Assembly: GCA_902572065.1 (NCBI GenBank)
Contig: CACGEL010000003.1
Span: forward strand, 1-41,452
Reading direction: 5' to 3'
From: an uncultured Prochlorococcus sp.
Lineage (GTDB): Bacteria > Cyanobacteriota > Cyanobacteriia > PCC-6307 > Cyanobiaceae
DNA: 41,452 nt
The notes beneath the pieces are model-generated. The model did not search any database. It had not been told where the DNA came from and saw only the letters and a program-made list of their open reading frames with translations. The first letter of the stretch is position 1, and each line of letters begins with the position of its first letter. Of this stretch, positions 18,084 through 27,153 are shown one piece after another. Both the position numbers and the translations under genes were made by a program.

Positions 18084-19535
18084 CTATCCATTTGGCTGAT
18101 TTAAACCAAGCATATTTCTTAATCTATACTCAATTCTTTCTCTAAATGAGAAACGGGTTTTTTGAGGTATGAATCCAATCTTTTTCTCTTCGAGAAAAGG
18201 ATAATTATGAATCTTAAGAAAATTTGCAATGCAATTCTTGTAACAACAATTTTTTAACTCAGGAGAAATACTAAGAAATTCTTGAATCAAATCTTTATCT
18301 AAGAAGGGATATCTACCCTCAATTGCAAATAAACCTGAAATCATTTCATCTTTTAATAAATAACTTCTTTGACTATCACCATAAAATTTTTTCCAAGGGA
18401 AGAATCCCTCTAATTCCTCTGGGAATAAACCTCCAAACTCCGAATGGGGATAATACTTCTTACCTCCAAAACCATAATCAGAAAATATTTCATCTGCTCC
18501 AGTTCCAGATAAGACAGAATTAAAACCCCTTAATCTCATTTCTTTACAAATTAGATACATACCAATTGAGCCAGGATCATCATGCAATTCTCTTGGTTTT
18601 GACTCTGATTTGCCATCCTCTTTATGAAAGTAACGAATAGATCCAATCTCATTTCTAATTAACTTACTCGTTCTTACATAATCCTTCCATGAACAACTTT
18701 CCAACTGAATATGCTCAAGGCAGCTACCATTATTATTAACTTGAATTCTTTTTTGAAGTATTTCTAAATTCTCACTATCACCTATAGTAACTGTTGAATA
18801 AGGTATTTTAAGAAGATTTAAAGCAGCACATATTGCCCCTGAGTCATATCCAGAAGAAAGCGGAACAAAAAACTTAGTATTAAAAAACGTTGCTCTTTTT
18901 CTAACACTATTTAGAAAACTATTATTCCAATCATCAAAAGTATCATTATTTTGTTTAAGACTTAGTGAATATATATCTTCACATTGTAATTCTGGTTTAT
19001 TTAGGTCAGCAAATTTAATTGTAATGTTTTTATTAGGTAAAACCTTAAATATCGATTGAAAACCTAGAGATTCAAGAGCACAATCGTAAGTGGATAATCC
19101 AATTTTTCCATCTTGTATGGCATATGATAAAGGCTTTGTTCCTATCAAGTCAACAAATAAACTTATAGTTTTCTTTTTTAAATCTACTGCAGATATAGCA
19201 AACTCTCCTTGTGAATTTCCTAAAAAATCATTCAAATTATTATTATAAAATTCTTGGAAAAGTAAAAGTGAATCTGGTGTATTCTCCTTAGTAGGTTCAT
19301 ATATCTCACCGTTAAATAATAAAAGCTTGGAAGATTTATTATCGTACATAGGTTGTTTTACTGTATATCCAGAAATATCTAAGAGATTATGAATTGAAGC
19401 TACATGAAATTCTTTTTCTTCTAAAAAAAGAGAATTAGTAATATCAGGCCCTCTACTTTGGATACCGCTATTTGCCTCTAAAAATATCTTCTTATCTATT
19501 TTGTTATTTGAAATAAGGAAAATAAAACTGCACAT
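18084..19535 (-). CDS. asparagine synthase-like amidotransferase
   Basis: Protein of 483 residues with the two-domain plan of glutamine-dependent asparagine synthases. The N-terminal Ntn glutaminase has the nucleophile Cys2 after Met, RGPD at 28-31 and NGEIY at 75-79. The C-terminal PP-loop ATPase has LSSGYDSG (226-233; the usual form is SGG-x-DS), SGTGADE at 343-349 and EGRYPFLD. It is shorter than typical AsnB (about 550-650 aa) and lies in the island, 16 bp downstream of a glycosyltransferase. Amidation of a sugar or other surface component is more likely than housekeeping asparagine synthesis; that is inference. Both active sites look intact. Confidence 0.8.
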   Translation of the reverse strand: MCSFIFLISNNKIDKKIFLEANSGIQSRGPDITNSLFLEEKEFHVASIHNLLDISGYTVKQPMYDNKSSKLLLFNGEIYEPTKENTPDSLLLFQEFYNNNLNDFLGNSQGEFAISAVDLKKKTISLFVDLIGTKPLSYAIQDGKIGLSTYDCALESLGFQSIFKVLPNKNITIKFADLNKPELQCEDIYSLSLKQNNDTFDDWNNSFLNSVRKRATFFNTKFFVPLSSGYDSGAICAALNLLKIPYSTVTIGDSENLEILQKRIQVNNNGSCLEHIQLESCSWKDYVRTSKLIRNEIGSIRYFHKEDGKSESKPRELHDDPGSIGMYLICKEMRLRGFNSVLSGTGADEIFSDYGFGGKKYYPHSEFGGLFPEELEGFFPWKKFYGDSQRSYLLKDEMISGLFAIEGRYPFLDKDLIQEFLSISPELKNCCYKNCIANFLKIHNYPFLEEKKIGFIPQKTRFSFRERIEYRLRNMLGLNQPNG

Positions 19536-19551
19536 TATTTTATGTATTAAT

Positions 19552-20457
19552 TTATGAATGAAATTTTTTAAATTTTCTATTTATCAAACTAAAAATCGCG
19601 GGAAATATATTTTTAACTGTTTTTTTTAGTCCCCACTTAGGTGGATAAAGTAGCTTCTTCATCGTTTCTTTTGGTAAAGCATAGGAGGATTCAAATTCAA
19701 TAGTTTGAACCATTAATTCATAAAGTAGAGAAGATTCTGGAGATGGACAATTAGTAGGAACTGATGCCATTGTAAGGCACTCGTTCCAAAGATGAACGCA
19801 TAAAGCTTTATCTATCTTTTGTCGTGCAATTTCTAAAAAGTCTGGATCGTATAAATAATTAGTTTCAGAATAATGAATTGGATAAAATATATGTTTATCT
19901 ATTTGCATTAATTTTTGAGGAAATCTATTTAAATAGTTATTCAAAAAAGCGGGTCCAAAATCTCCAAAATCATGAATATAATTTTTACTCTCGACATACT
20001 CAAACAAATCATCAACAAAATGATCAGCTACACTTTTTGAGCCTGCAGAGAGAACGGCTCCATTGACAGATTTAGTATCTTGTTTCCCTACAATTAATTT
20101 GTCTTCTGAATCGGAAAGTAATTTTTCAAATGAATTAACATTCGCTATACAAAAAACATCTGTATCAAAGTAAAAAGAGCCTGGATGCGCTTGAATGAGC
20201 TTAGCTCTAAATAAATTAGAAAATGCTGAATAACATGGTTTATTTCTGGATTGACGTTGTTTAAATCTATATAAAATTTCTATTGGCAAAATCTCATTTG
20301 ATTGTCTTAATTGAATATCATCAGGAAAGCACTTCTTATTGTTTTCAGGTTCTGGAGAGTAAATAATAGTTTCGAAACCATTTTTTGCAAACGAGTTTAT
20401 ACAATATCGAAATAAATTAGGAATTTCTCCCCCTGCCCAAAAGAATAAGGCTTTCAT
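19552..20457 (-). CDS. DXD-containing glycosyltransferase (Gb3-synthase/GT32-like)
   Basis: Protein of 301 residues like the sugar-binding DXD glycosyltransferases. MKALFFWAGGEIPNLFRYCI opens the fold. FRAKLIQAHPGSFYFDTDVFC carries the metal/nucleotide-sugar DTD at 98-100. DFGDFGPAFLNNYL and VHLWNE (221-226) match the C-terminal alpha-1,4-glycosyltransferase block of this group. These enzymes usually add hexoses to capsule or lipopolysaccharide. It is the first gene of a minus-strand pair with the asparagine-synthase-like gene and is divergent from the methyltransferase across 102 bp. Sugar and acceptor are unknown. Confidence 0.8.
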   Translation of the reverse strand: MKALFFWAGGEIPNLFRYCINSFAKNGFETIIYSPEPENNKKCFPDDIQLRQSNEILPIEILYRFKQRQSRNKPCYSAFSNLFRAKLIQAHPGSFYFDTDVFCIANVNSFEKLLSDSEDKLIVGKQDTKSVNGAVLSAGSKSVADHFVDDLFEYVESKNYIHDFGDFGPAFLNNYLNRFPQKLMQIDKHIFYPIHYSETNYLYDPDFLEIARQKIDKALCVHLWNECLTMASVPTNCPSPESSLLYELMVQTIEFESSYALPKETMKKLLYPPKWGLKKTVKNIFPAIFSLINRKFKKFHS

Positions 20458-20559
20458 TGAAGATTATTTAATTAAACATAAGTTAAACTATAAAAATATC
20501 TTTTTAATAATTAAAAAGTATATTTAACTTTAGTAATAAATTGTTATGCCTTTTGAAAT

Positions 20560-21417
20560 ATGAAAAAAACTCTAAAAAATATAATTGGAATAAAATTCTT
20601 TAAAAGGAAGCTTGCCAAATTCATAAACTATAAAAATTATTTTTGGATAAAAATTAACCCTATTAAAAAATTTCCAGCATTTGCTCCTGGCCATCAAGGA
20701 GAATTAACAGTACTTTCCGAAATTGTTTTTGAATCAATAAATAATCTAGTACCTTTACTAAATAAATTTTCTCATGCACAAGGGAAGAAACTTATCACAA
20801 TAACAAATATTGAGAAATTAAATAATCCAAAAGAAGAAGACAAGATTTTCAATCTAAGAAAACTGTTTAATCAATATAAAAGCGACAAAGGGAGCTGGCA
20901 TAACTATCATCTGCTTTATGCAAATCTTCTAAAAAGAAAAGAATCAATTACAAAAATTCTTGAAATTGGTTTGGGGACAAATAACGAGGACATCATTGGA
21001 AATATGGGTAAATTTGGAGTTCCAGGTGCATCTTTAAGATCGTTCAAAGATTTTTGCCCAAATGCAAAAATATATGGCGCAGATATAGACAAAAGAGTTC
21101 TTTTTGAAGAGCCCAGAATTAAGACATATTATGTCGACCAAACTAGTTCCTCCAGTCTCAACGAATTAGAAAAAAAAATAGGTAGAGGTTTTGACTTAAT
21201 AATTGATGATGGATTACATGCTACACATGCAAATCTAGAAGTTCTTTTATTTGGAACAAAATTACTTAAAAAAGGGGGTTGGCTTGTAATAGAAGATATA
21301 GAAAAAGCTTCAGTACCAATTTGGCAATTAGTAAGTTCTATTTTAAATAGAGAAAAATTTATCCCATATATTTACGAAGCAAAGTACGGTTATCTTTTTG
21401 CATTAAAGAAAAAGTAA
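20560..21417 (+). CDS. class I SAM-dependent methyltransferase
   Basis: Protein of 285 residues. The N-terminal ~100 residues are not recognised. From 107, YKSDKGSWHNYHLLY is followed by the SAM-binding motif I ILEIGLGT (133-140), GADID (173-177), the motif-IV-like LIIDDGLHATHANL (213-226) and LVIEDI (242-247). The DKG-x-x-H-x-Y block with DDG-x-H is the pattern of sugar O-methyltransferases of the macrocin/mycinamicin type, where the acids and His bind metal. It is the island gene next to tRNA-Gly, so methylation of a surface sugar is a reasonable guess. A 225-bp AT-rich gap separates it from the tRNA. Confidence 0.8.
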   Translation: MKKTLKNIIGIKFFKRKLAKFINYKNYFWIKINPIKKFPAFAPGHQGELTVLSEIVFESINNLVPLLNKFSHAQGKKLITITNIEKLNNPKEEDKIFNLRKLFNQYKSDKGSWHNYHLLYANLLKRKESITKILEIGLGTNNEDIIGNMGKFGVPGASLRSFKDFCPNAKIYGADIDKRVLFEEPRIKTYYVDQTSSSSLNELEKKIGRGFDLIIDDGLHATHANLEVLLFGTKLLKKGGWLVIEDIEKASVPIWQLVSSILNREKFIPYIYEAKYGYLFALKKK

Positions 21418-21608
21418 ATATTTTAAAAAATCCTTTAACTTGCTAATTTCTGATTAATGTTTTTTGAATATACATAATTAATTCTTATCAATCAAGACAA
21501 GAAAGACCATCTTATTATTAATCTAAAAAACTATCTACTGATGCAGTTTTGCCCTTAATTCTGCTCTAAAATAGATAAAAATATATTTTATAGTTAAAAG
21601 TTCACATT

Positions 21609-21631
21609 AAAAAATTCCTTTCATAACAAGG
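21609..21631 (-). terminator. weak terminator-like hairpin after tRNA-Gly
   Basis: On the minus strand, CCTT and AAGG pair around a 7-nt loop and are followed by AA and six T. It begins about 11 bp past the tRNA 3' end. The stem is only 4 bp, so this is a weak candidate. The site lies in island DNA, meaning the tRNA downstream sequence was probably brought by the insertion. Confidence 0.3.
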
Positions 21632-21642
21632 TATTAAAGAAA

Positions 21643-21713
21643 GCGGATGAAGAGATTCGAACTCTCGACATTCTCCTTGGCAAGGAGATGCTCTACCACT
21701 GAGCTACATCCGC
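21643..21713 (-). tRNA. tRNA-Gly (anticodon GCC)
   Basis: The minus strand folds as a complete 71-nt cloverleaf. The acceptor arms GCGGATG and CATCCGC pair fully. The D stem is GCTC/GAGC with loop AGTGGTA. The anticodon stem TCTCC/GGAGA closes the loop TTGCCAA, so the anticodon is GCC. The T stem GAGAG/CTCTT closes TTCGAAT. CCA is not encoded. Its 3' end faces the surface-glycan island, and a decayed copy of its 3' half marks the other island boundary. Confidence 0.97.
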
Positions 21714-21775
21714 ATAACTTTATTATTTTATCTTAAAAAAGGAATGAAATAAACATAATCTTACTTGTTTTGAAA

Positions 21776-22252
21776 CTAATTTAAATTTTTAATTAAAGAA
21801 CCCATCTCAATTGCTTGTAAAGCATAATTCCAACCAAGATTATTTTTTATACCAGCTCGTTCTAAAGCCTGTTGCATACTATCAGTAGTTAAAACGCCAA
21901 AAATAATTGGAACATTATTATCGTATGAAACTTGCGAAATGCCTTTACTAGCCTCAGAAATAACAACATCATAATGAGAAGTTTCTCCACGTATAACAGC
22001 TCCAAGAGCAATTAAAACGTCATAATTAGATTTTTTTAAGAGTGTTTTAGCTGCTATTGGCAGTTCGAATGATCCAGGTACCCAAACAATATCAAGTTCC
22101 TTACTTGTTTCTGAAGTATCTAAACCATGTCTTGTAAGGCAATCAAGGCACCCAGACAATATTCTATTAGTTATTAAATCATTAAACCTTGCAACAACAA
22201 TTCCTACTTTTAAAGTAGAAGCATTTGCAAAAGACCCTTCAAAGATAGTCAT
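21776..22252 (-). CDS. ribH: 6,7-dimethyl-8-ribityllumazine synthase
   Basis: Penultimate step of riboflavin synthesis, joining the ribityl-uracil amine with dihydroxybutanone phosphate; the enzyme forms pentamers or icosahedral shells. The 158 residues include [26 protein letters not shown], the catalytic-loop [16 protein letters not shown] with the active-site His, and [20 protein letters not shown]. It lies 48 bp downstream of psbZ on the same strand. Confidence 0.96.
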   Translation of the reverse strand: MTIFEGSFANASTLKVGIVVARFNDLITNRILSGCLDCLTRHGLDTSETSKELDIVWVPGSFELPIAAKTLLKKSNYDVLIALGAVIRGETSHYDVVISEASKGISQVSYDNNVPIIFGVLTTDSMQQALERAGIKNNLGWNYALQAIEMGSLIKNLN

Positions 22253-22300
22253 TAAATTTTCTTTCTTATATAACTACACTCTCATGAAAAGGTATTAAGT

Positions 22301-22498
22301 TCAAATTAAGTTAGCAATAACACCCTCAATTAAAACGAGATGGAACCATACTCCTCCAATTATTTCAACCTTCTTGATTTCAGGATTACGTCTATCAGAT
22401 GGATCAGATTGGGTCATATAAAAATAAGGTACTCCGACTACTGCTATTAAAGATGCAAATAAAAGCGCGTTTATAAAGAAAAAGTTTACTGCCTGCAT
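22301..22498 (-). CDS. psbZ: photosystem II protein PsbZ
   Basis: Small (65 aa) thylakoid protein with two membrane helices, at the edge of photosystem II where it contacts antenna and PsbK/PsbC. Helix 1 runs about 5-27 (FFFINALLFASLIAVVGVP), a polar loop SDPSDRRNPEIKK follows, and helix 2 is VEIIGGVWFHLVLIEGVIANLI. The VGVP turn and the closing G-x-x-N are family marks. The lumenal/stromal loop differs from freshwater cyanobacteria. It is divergent from mutS across 143 bp. Confidence 0.88.
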   Translation of the reverse strand: MQAVNFFFINALLFASLIAVVGVPYFYMTQSDPSDRRNPEIKKVEIIGGVWFHLVLIEGVIANLI

Positions 22499-22530
22499 AA
22501 TTCAATCTTAATTTTTTAATAATTATAAAT

Positions 22531-22553
22531 ACTATAATCACATGAAAGTGATT
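22531..22553 (-). promoter_or_regulatory. psbZ promoter region with an operator-like palindrome
   Basis: On the minus strand TATAGT (22531-22536) could be the -10 box of psbZ, 33 bp before its ATG. Overlapping its edge is a perfect 6-bp inverted repeat, AATCAC (22536-22541) and GTGATT (22548-22553), with a 6-nt spacer that would fill the spacer between -10 and -35. A second TATAAT lies at 22522-22527 but would leave a very short leader. The palindrome does not match the NtcA form GTA-N8-TAC. Confidence 0.35.
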
Positions 22554-22641
22554 TTTTTTGGAGAAAATTTACATACTTTGAGCTAATTCAAAATGCAAAA
22601 AATAAATTTCTCCCTAATATTTATTTAGGAATTAAAAAAAG

Positions 22642-25389
22642 ATGCCAGAAGATACGATAATTCAAAAGAATTTATTTGCAATTAATAATGAACCCATACT
22701 TCCAAAAGGTTCAACTCAAATTCCTGAAGATTTATCCACTGAAGAATTAAAAAAAGAATCGCAGAAAAGGCCTAGACAAAGAAAAAATTCCACTAATTTA
22801 ATAAGCAAATTTAAAAAAAATTTAGATAACAAAAGCAAGGATGATTGCATTAATGAAAAATCTTTTAGTTATAAAACAGTTGAAAAACAAAAATTAACTC
22901 CAGTTCTTAAACATTATGTGCAATTAAAAGAAGAAAATAGTAATAGATTGTTGTTATATAGATTAGGTGATTTTTTTGAATGTTTTTTTGAAGATGCAAT
23001 ATCAATATCTAACATATTGGAGATAACATTAACTAGCAAAGATGCCGGCAAAGAAATTGGAAAGGTCCCAATGGCAGGAGTGCCTCATCATGCAATGGAA
23101 AGATATTGCTCAGAATTAATTAAGAAAAACCATTCAGTCGTTATATGTGACCAATTAGAAAAAAGTTCTGGAAATTATGCAGTACCACTTAAAAGAGGAA
23201 TAACAAGAATAATTACCCCAGGAACAGTCATTGAAGAAGGAATGTTAGTCGCGAAAAAAAATAATTGGATAACAGCAATTCACTTATCAGAAAACATTAC
23301 TGAGGATTTATATGAATGGGGTCTTGCAAGAGCAGATGTCAGTACAGGTGAATTATTAACTATGGAGGGTAAATCACTGCCAAAACTATTCGATGAAATT
23401 ATTAAATTAGATACTTCAGAAATCATAATAGGAAGCAATGAGGAGAAAAATTTATTAGAGGAACAAAACCAAAATATCAGATATAACTTAACCCAAGAAA
23501 CCTTTTTCAGTATTAATGAAGCAAGTTCAACTATAAAAAACTATTTTCAAGTTCTAAGTTTAGAGGGTTTAGGACTAAAGAATTTAAATAATGCGACTAA
23601 GGCATTAGGTGGCTTACTAAATTACTTAGAAAAAATTAATCCTTCCAATTTAGAGAATGATTCTTCTCTAAAAATTTCTTTAGATTTCCCACAAATACAA
23701 TTTCCAAAAGATCATTTAATTATTGATTATCAAACGCAAAAAAATTTAGAAATAAAAAACACACAAAGAGAAAACAATTATGCTGGTTCACTTCTTTGGA
23801 GTATTGATAGAACATATACCTGCATGGGTGCAAGATGTTTGCGAAGATGGATAGACTCTCCATTATTAAATATTGATGAGATTTGTAAAAGACAAAATAT
23901 TATTCTTAACTTTTTAGAATCTAAAAAGTTAAGAATAGATACTCAAAATATCCTTAGAGCAATGGGTGATTTAGAGAGACTTTCGGGCAGGGCATGCGCT
24001 GGCCATGCAAGTCCAAGAGATTTGATAGCAATATCAGAGGGTCTAAAGAAATTGCCTAAATTAAAGTCAATCGTTAAATTATTTAATTATGAAATCCCAT
24101 CTTGGACGAATCAATTAAAAAATATTGATAATGAACTCTTAGAATTAGCAGATACTATAAGTTTCACACTAGTAGAGAATCCTCCTTTAAATATTAGTGA
24201 AGGAGATATTATCCATGATGGAGTTGATAATCTATTAGATGGCTTACGAAATTTAATTGATGACTACTCAGATTGGCTTAATAAAGAAGAATTAAAAGAA
24301 AGAAAAATTAGTAAAATATCTAATTTAAAAATTCAATTCCATAAAAACTTTGGTTATTACATTTCAATAAACAAATCCAAAGTAAATTTAGCACCTAATC
24401 ATTGGATTAAAAGACAAACACTTACTAATGAGGAGAGATATGTAACTACAGAAATCAAAAACAGAGAAAGTAAAATATTCCAAGTCAAAAATCGTGCGGC
24501 TGCTAAAGAATATGAATTATTTTGCGAAATAAGAAATCTTGTAGCTTCAAAAACAAAAAAAATTAGATCCATTGCAAAATCTATTGCCTGCATGGATGCA
24601 TTACTCGGTTTAGCAATTACATCGTTAGAAAATAATTTCATAAAACCTACTCTTTCACCAATCAAAAAATCACCGGCACAGCAAAGCACAGAAATTATTG
24701 GGGGACGAAATCCTATCGTTGAACAACTATTAACTAATAAGAAATTTATATCTAATGATATTTTGTTTAATAGTAAGCAAAAATTAATAATCTTGACAGG
24801 TCCAAATGCAAGTGGAAAGAGTTGCTTTATTAGACAAATAGGATTAATACAAATCTTATCTCAAATTGGTTGCTTCGTTCCTGCAAGTAAAGCAAACATT
24901 CAAATCGCAGATCGAATATTTACAAGAATTGGAGCCGTAGATGATCAATCATCTGGACAATCCACTTTTATGGTAGAAATGTCAGAGACTGCATCAATTC
25001 TAAATCAAGCAACATCAAATTCTCTTGTCTTACTTGATGAAATAGGAAGAGGAACATCTACTTTTGATGGACTATCTATAGCATGGTCAGTAAGTGAATA
25101 TCTTGCAAAAAAAATTGTATGTAATACTATTTTTGCTACCCATTACCACGAACTAAATTATCTGAAAAATACAAATACAAACGTAGAAAATTTTCAAGTA
25201 TTAGTTAAACAGAAAAAGGATCAAATATATTTTTGTCATAAAATTGAGAAAGGTGGTGCGAACAAAAGTTACGGCATTGAAGCTGCAAAGTTAGCCGGGG
25301 TTCCTAAAGAAGTTATAGATAAAGCTAGATTAGTTTTAGATTATTTAGAAAAAAATAATAAGTTAAATTCCCAAATTAAAATTAATTAA
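22642..25389 (+). CDS. mutS: DNA mismatch repair protein MutS
   Basis: Recognises base mismatches and signals repair. The 915 residues begin with an extension of about 85 residues, Lys/Ser-rich and probably disordered. Then comes the mismatch-reading domain with [14 protein letters not shown] (the Phe-x-Glu wedge is kept as F-F-E). Connector, lever and clamp domains follow. The ATPase has [18 protein letters not shown] (Walker A), [21 protein letters not shown] (Walker B and signature) and FATHYHEL. The extension contains QKNLF at residues 8-12, a pentapeptide like sliding-clamp binding motifs (Q-x-x-L-F). It is convergent with cobH, 29 bp away. Confidence 0.97.
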   Translation: MPEDTIIQKNLFAINNEPILPKGSTQIPEDLSTEELKKESQKRPRQRKNSTNLISKFKKNLDNKSKDDCINEKSFSYKTVEKQKLTPVLKHYVQLKEENSNRLLLYRLGDFFECFFEDAISISNILEITLTSKDAGKEIGKVPMAGVPHHAMERYCSELIKKNHSVVICDQLEKSSGNYAVPLKRGITRIITPGTVIEEGMLVAKKNNWITAIHLSENITEDLYEWGLARADVSTGELLTMEGKSLPKLFDEIIKLDTSEIIIGSNEEKNLLEEQNQNIRYNLTQETFFSINEASSTIKNYFQVLSLEGLGLKNLNNATKALGGLLNYLEKINPSNLENDSSLKISLDFPQIQFPKDHLIIDYQTQKNLEIKNTQRENNYAGSLLWSIDRTYTCMGARCLRRWIDSPLLNIDEICKRQNIILNFLESKKLRIDTQNILRAMGDLERLSGRACAGHASPRDLIAISEGLKKLPKLKSIVKLFNYEIPSWTNQLKNIDNELLELADTISFTLVENPPLNISEGDIIHDGVDNLLDGLRNLIDDYSDWLNKEELKERKISKISNLKIQFHKNFGYYISINKSKVNLAPNHWIKRQTLTNEERYVTTEIKNRESKIFQVKNRAAAKEYELFCEIRNLVASKTKKIRSIAKSIACMDALLGLAITSLENNFIKPTLSPIKKSPAQQSTEIIGGRNPIVEQLLTNKKFISNDILFNSKQKLIILTGPNASGKSCFIRQIGLIQILSQIGCFVPASKANIQIADRIFTRIGAVDDQSSGQSTFMVEMSETASILNQATSNSLVLLDEIGRGTSTFDGLSIAWSVSEYLAKKIVCNTIFATHYHELNYLKNTNTNVENFQVLVKQKKDQIYFCHKIEKGGANKSYGIEAAKLAGVPKEVIDKARLVLDYLEKNNKLNSQIKIN

Positions 25390-25418
25390 GAAATCAAAGA
25401 AAGTCATATTAAATTCTT

Positions 25419-26042
25419 TCAAATAGTTTCTCGTAATAAGGCGTTAATAGCTGCGGCAGCCATTGCAGCTCCTCCTCTTGTAGATTTGACAACAATCCTT
25501 GGATAATTAGTATTGAGTAATTTTTCTTTACTTTGTCTAACGCCAATAAAGCCTACAGGCATTCCAATAATTAAACTAGGAATCTCTTTTGAATTTTTTA
25601 AAATCTCTAATAAATTAACTAATGCTGTTGGAGAACTACCAATAACAATAATTGGAGATTTTATTCCTAGATTTTTAGCAGATAGTTCAATCCAACCTTT
25701 TTCTATACCATAAGCAGTTTGAGTCAATCCTAATAAATCTTTATCACTAGACCATTTTTTTGCAGATAAAACTGAGTTGCCACTTGTATTTTTTGCCATT
25801 GCTTTAATGGCTGCTGCTGCCATATCAGTATCAGTCAATATTGGTGCGCCTTCTTTTAAAGATTGTACAGCTTTTTCACATGCTCCTTCGCTGAATTCCA
25901 GCAGTTTCTGAACATTAAAATCCCCTGATGTATGAACCAATCTTTCTAAAACTTTATTTTCTAAGTAATTAAAATTATTTTCAATCAATTTAGATCTTAT
26001 AAATTTAATACTTTTTAAAAAAATAGGATGATCTTTTATCAT
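25419..26042 (-). CDS. cobH: precorrin-8X methylmutase
   Basis: Moves the C-11 methyl group to C-12, turning precorrin-8X into hydrogenobyrinate (or the cobalt form in the anaerobic path, where it is CbiC), during cobalamin ring synthesis. The 207 residues include the active-site LVHTSGDFN with the catalytic His, ILTDTDMAAAAI, the GSSPTALVNLLEIL loop and a GMPVGFIGVRQSKE motif near the end. Length is normal. It is divergent from holA across 65 bp. Cobalamin supports B12-dependent enzymes in Prochlorococcus; other cobalamin genes are not nearby. Confidence 0.95.
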   Translation of the reverse strand: MIKDHPIFLKSIKFIRSKLIENNFNYLENKVLERLVHTSGDFNVQKLLEFSEGACEKAVQSLKEGAPILTDTDMAAAAIKAMAKNTSGNSVLSAKKWSSDKDLLGLTQTAYGIEKGWIELSAKNLGIKSPIIVIGSSPTALVNLLEILKNSKEIPSLIIGMPVGFIGVRQSKEKLLNTNYPRIVVKSTRGGAAMAAAAINALLRETI

Positions 26043-26107
26043 TAAAAATAATTTATCTTATCTTAAAAGTAAGCATAATTATAATAAGCCTCTTTTTTTT
26101 AGCAAAT

Positions 26108-27109
26108 ATGCCAATACAAATAATATGGGGAAATGATTTCAATTCATGCAATAAGTTTATTCAAAAAATAATTGATGAAAAAGTATCCAAAACATGGAAA
26201 GAAATAAATCTCAGCTGTTTAAATGGTGATGATTATAATCAAATCAATCAAGCTTTTGATGAGATAAGAACTCCCCCTTTGGGGGATGGATCACGAGTTG
26301 TTATATTAAAAAACAACCCAATATTTACAATCAAAAATGAAGAAATTAGGATAAAATTTGAAACTATTTATAATAATATTCCTAGCAATACTTACTTTAT
26401 TTTACAAAGCATCAATAAACCAGACTCAAGATTAAAGTGTACAAAATTTATTCAAAATTTAATAAAAAAAAATTTAGCAAATGAAACGTCATTTTCTTTA
26501 CCAGATATCTGGGATTATGAAGGCCAGGCAAAATACATAGAGTGCACAGCAAATTCAATGAATATTAGTCTTGGCAAAGGGGCCGCAGAATTAATTCTTG
26601 ATTCAATAGGAAATGAAAGTTTTAACTTAATGACCGAATTAGCTAAAGCAAAGATATATCTATCTGCAAAAAATAATAGTAAAAATAAAGCACTTATTCT
26701 AAAAAGTGATGATGTAAAAAAAATATTTAATGATCATCAGTCAAATATCTTTAAAATAATTGATTATCTATTTCAGAATAAAATTAATGAAAGTCTTGTA
26801 GAAATCCATTATTTATTAAAAAAAGGAGAACCTGCTTTAAGACTCAATGCGGGATTAATAAGCCAGATAAGAATGCATACCATAGTAAAATTAATAGATA
26901 AGTCTGGTGAACAAGATTTATCAAAAATATGCAAAATTGCGAATATATCAAACCCAAAAAGAATTTTTTTTATAAGAAAAAAAGTAAAAAATACTTCCTC
27001 AGATTTCTTACTCAGATTAATGATTAGTTTGTTGGATATTGAATCTTCACTAAAAAAAGGCAATAATCCCATTAATGTTTTTACAGAAAATCTCGTTAAC
27101 TTAAGTTAA
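26108..27109 (+). CDS. holA: DNA polymerase III delta subunit
   Basis: Clamp-loader subunit that opens the sliding-clamp ring. The 333 residues follow the delta-family pattern: an N-terminal PIQIIWGNDFNSCNKFIQKII in place of a P-loop, a TPPLGDGSRVVILKNN block, PDIWDYEGQAKYIECTANSMNISLGKGAAELILDSIGN in the lid, and the helical collar with LRLNAGLISQIRMHTIVKLI. No ATP-binding motif is present, as expected for delta. It is 44 bp upstream of lysC on the same strand. dnaX, another clamp-loader gene, is at the right edge of this window. Confidence 0.85.
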   Translation: MPIQIIWGNDFNSCNKFIQKIIDEKVSKTWKEINLSCLNGDDYNQINQAFDEIRTPPLGDGSRVVILKNNPIFTIKNEEIRIKFETIYNNIPSNTYFILQSINKPDSRLKCTKFIQNLIKKNLANETSFSLPDIWDYEGQAKYIECTANSMNISLGKGAAELILDSIGNESFNLMTELAKAKIYLSAKNNSKNKALILKSDDVKKIFNDHQSNIFKIIDYLFQNKINESLVEIHYLLKKGEPALRLNAGLISQIRMHTIVKLIDKSGEQDLSKICKIANISNPKRIFFIRKKVKNTSSDFLLRLMISLLDIESSLKKGNNPINVFTENLVNLS

Positions 27110-27153
27110 GTTAATCAAAAATTAAGTTTAATAATTTATATTATGATTTAAAG

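Larger units (their letters stand above)
17550..21642. mobile_element. tRNA-Gly-associated island (about 4.1 kb, cargo only)
   Basis: The intact tRNA-Gly on one side and its degenerate 3' copy on the other, both in the same orientation, bracket about 4.1 kb. Inside are three accessory genes of surface-glycan type, two transcribed one way and one the other, plus about 480 bp of gene-poor DNA next to the repeat. Genes on both outer sides (galE; ribH and psbZ) are ordinary. There is no integrase, transposase or replication gene, so the unit is either a remnant or a cargo element mobilised in trans. The layout fits the tRNA-targeted cargo elements (tycheposons) described for Prochlorococcus; membership in that group is inference. 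Confidence 0.6.

Noticed and set aside
18084..19535. Naming this gene asnB
   Set aside because: Length, island context and the PP-loop variant make housekeeping asparagine synthesis doubtful.
22536..22559. Intrinsic terminator on the plus strand (AATCAC hairpin plus T-run)
   Set aside because: No plus-strand gene ends upstream; psbZ and mutS diverge from this gap, so an operator reading is more sensible.
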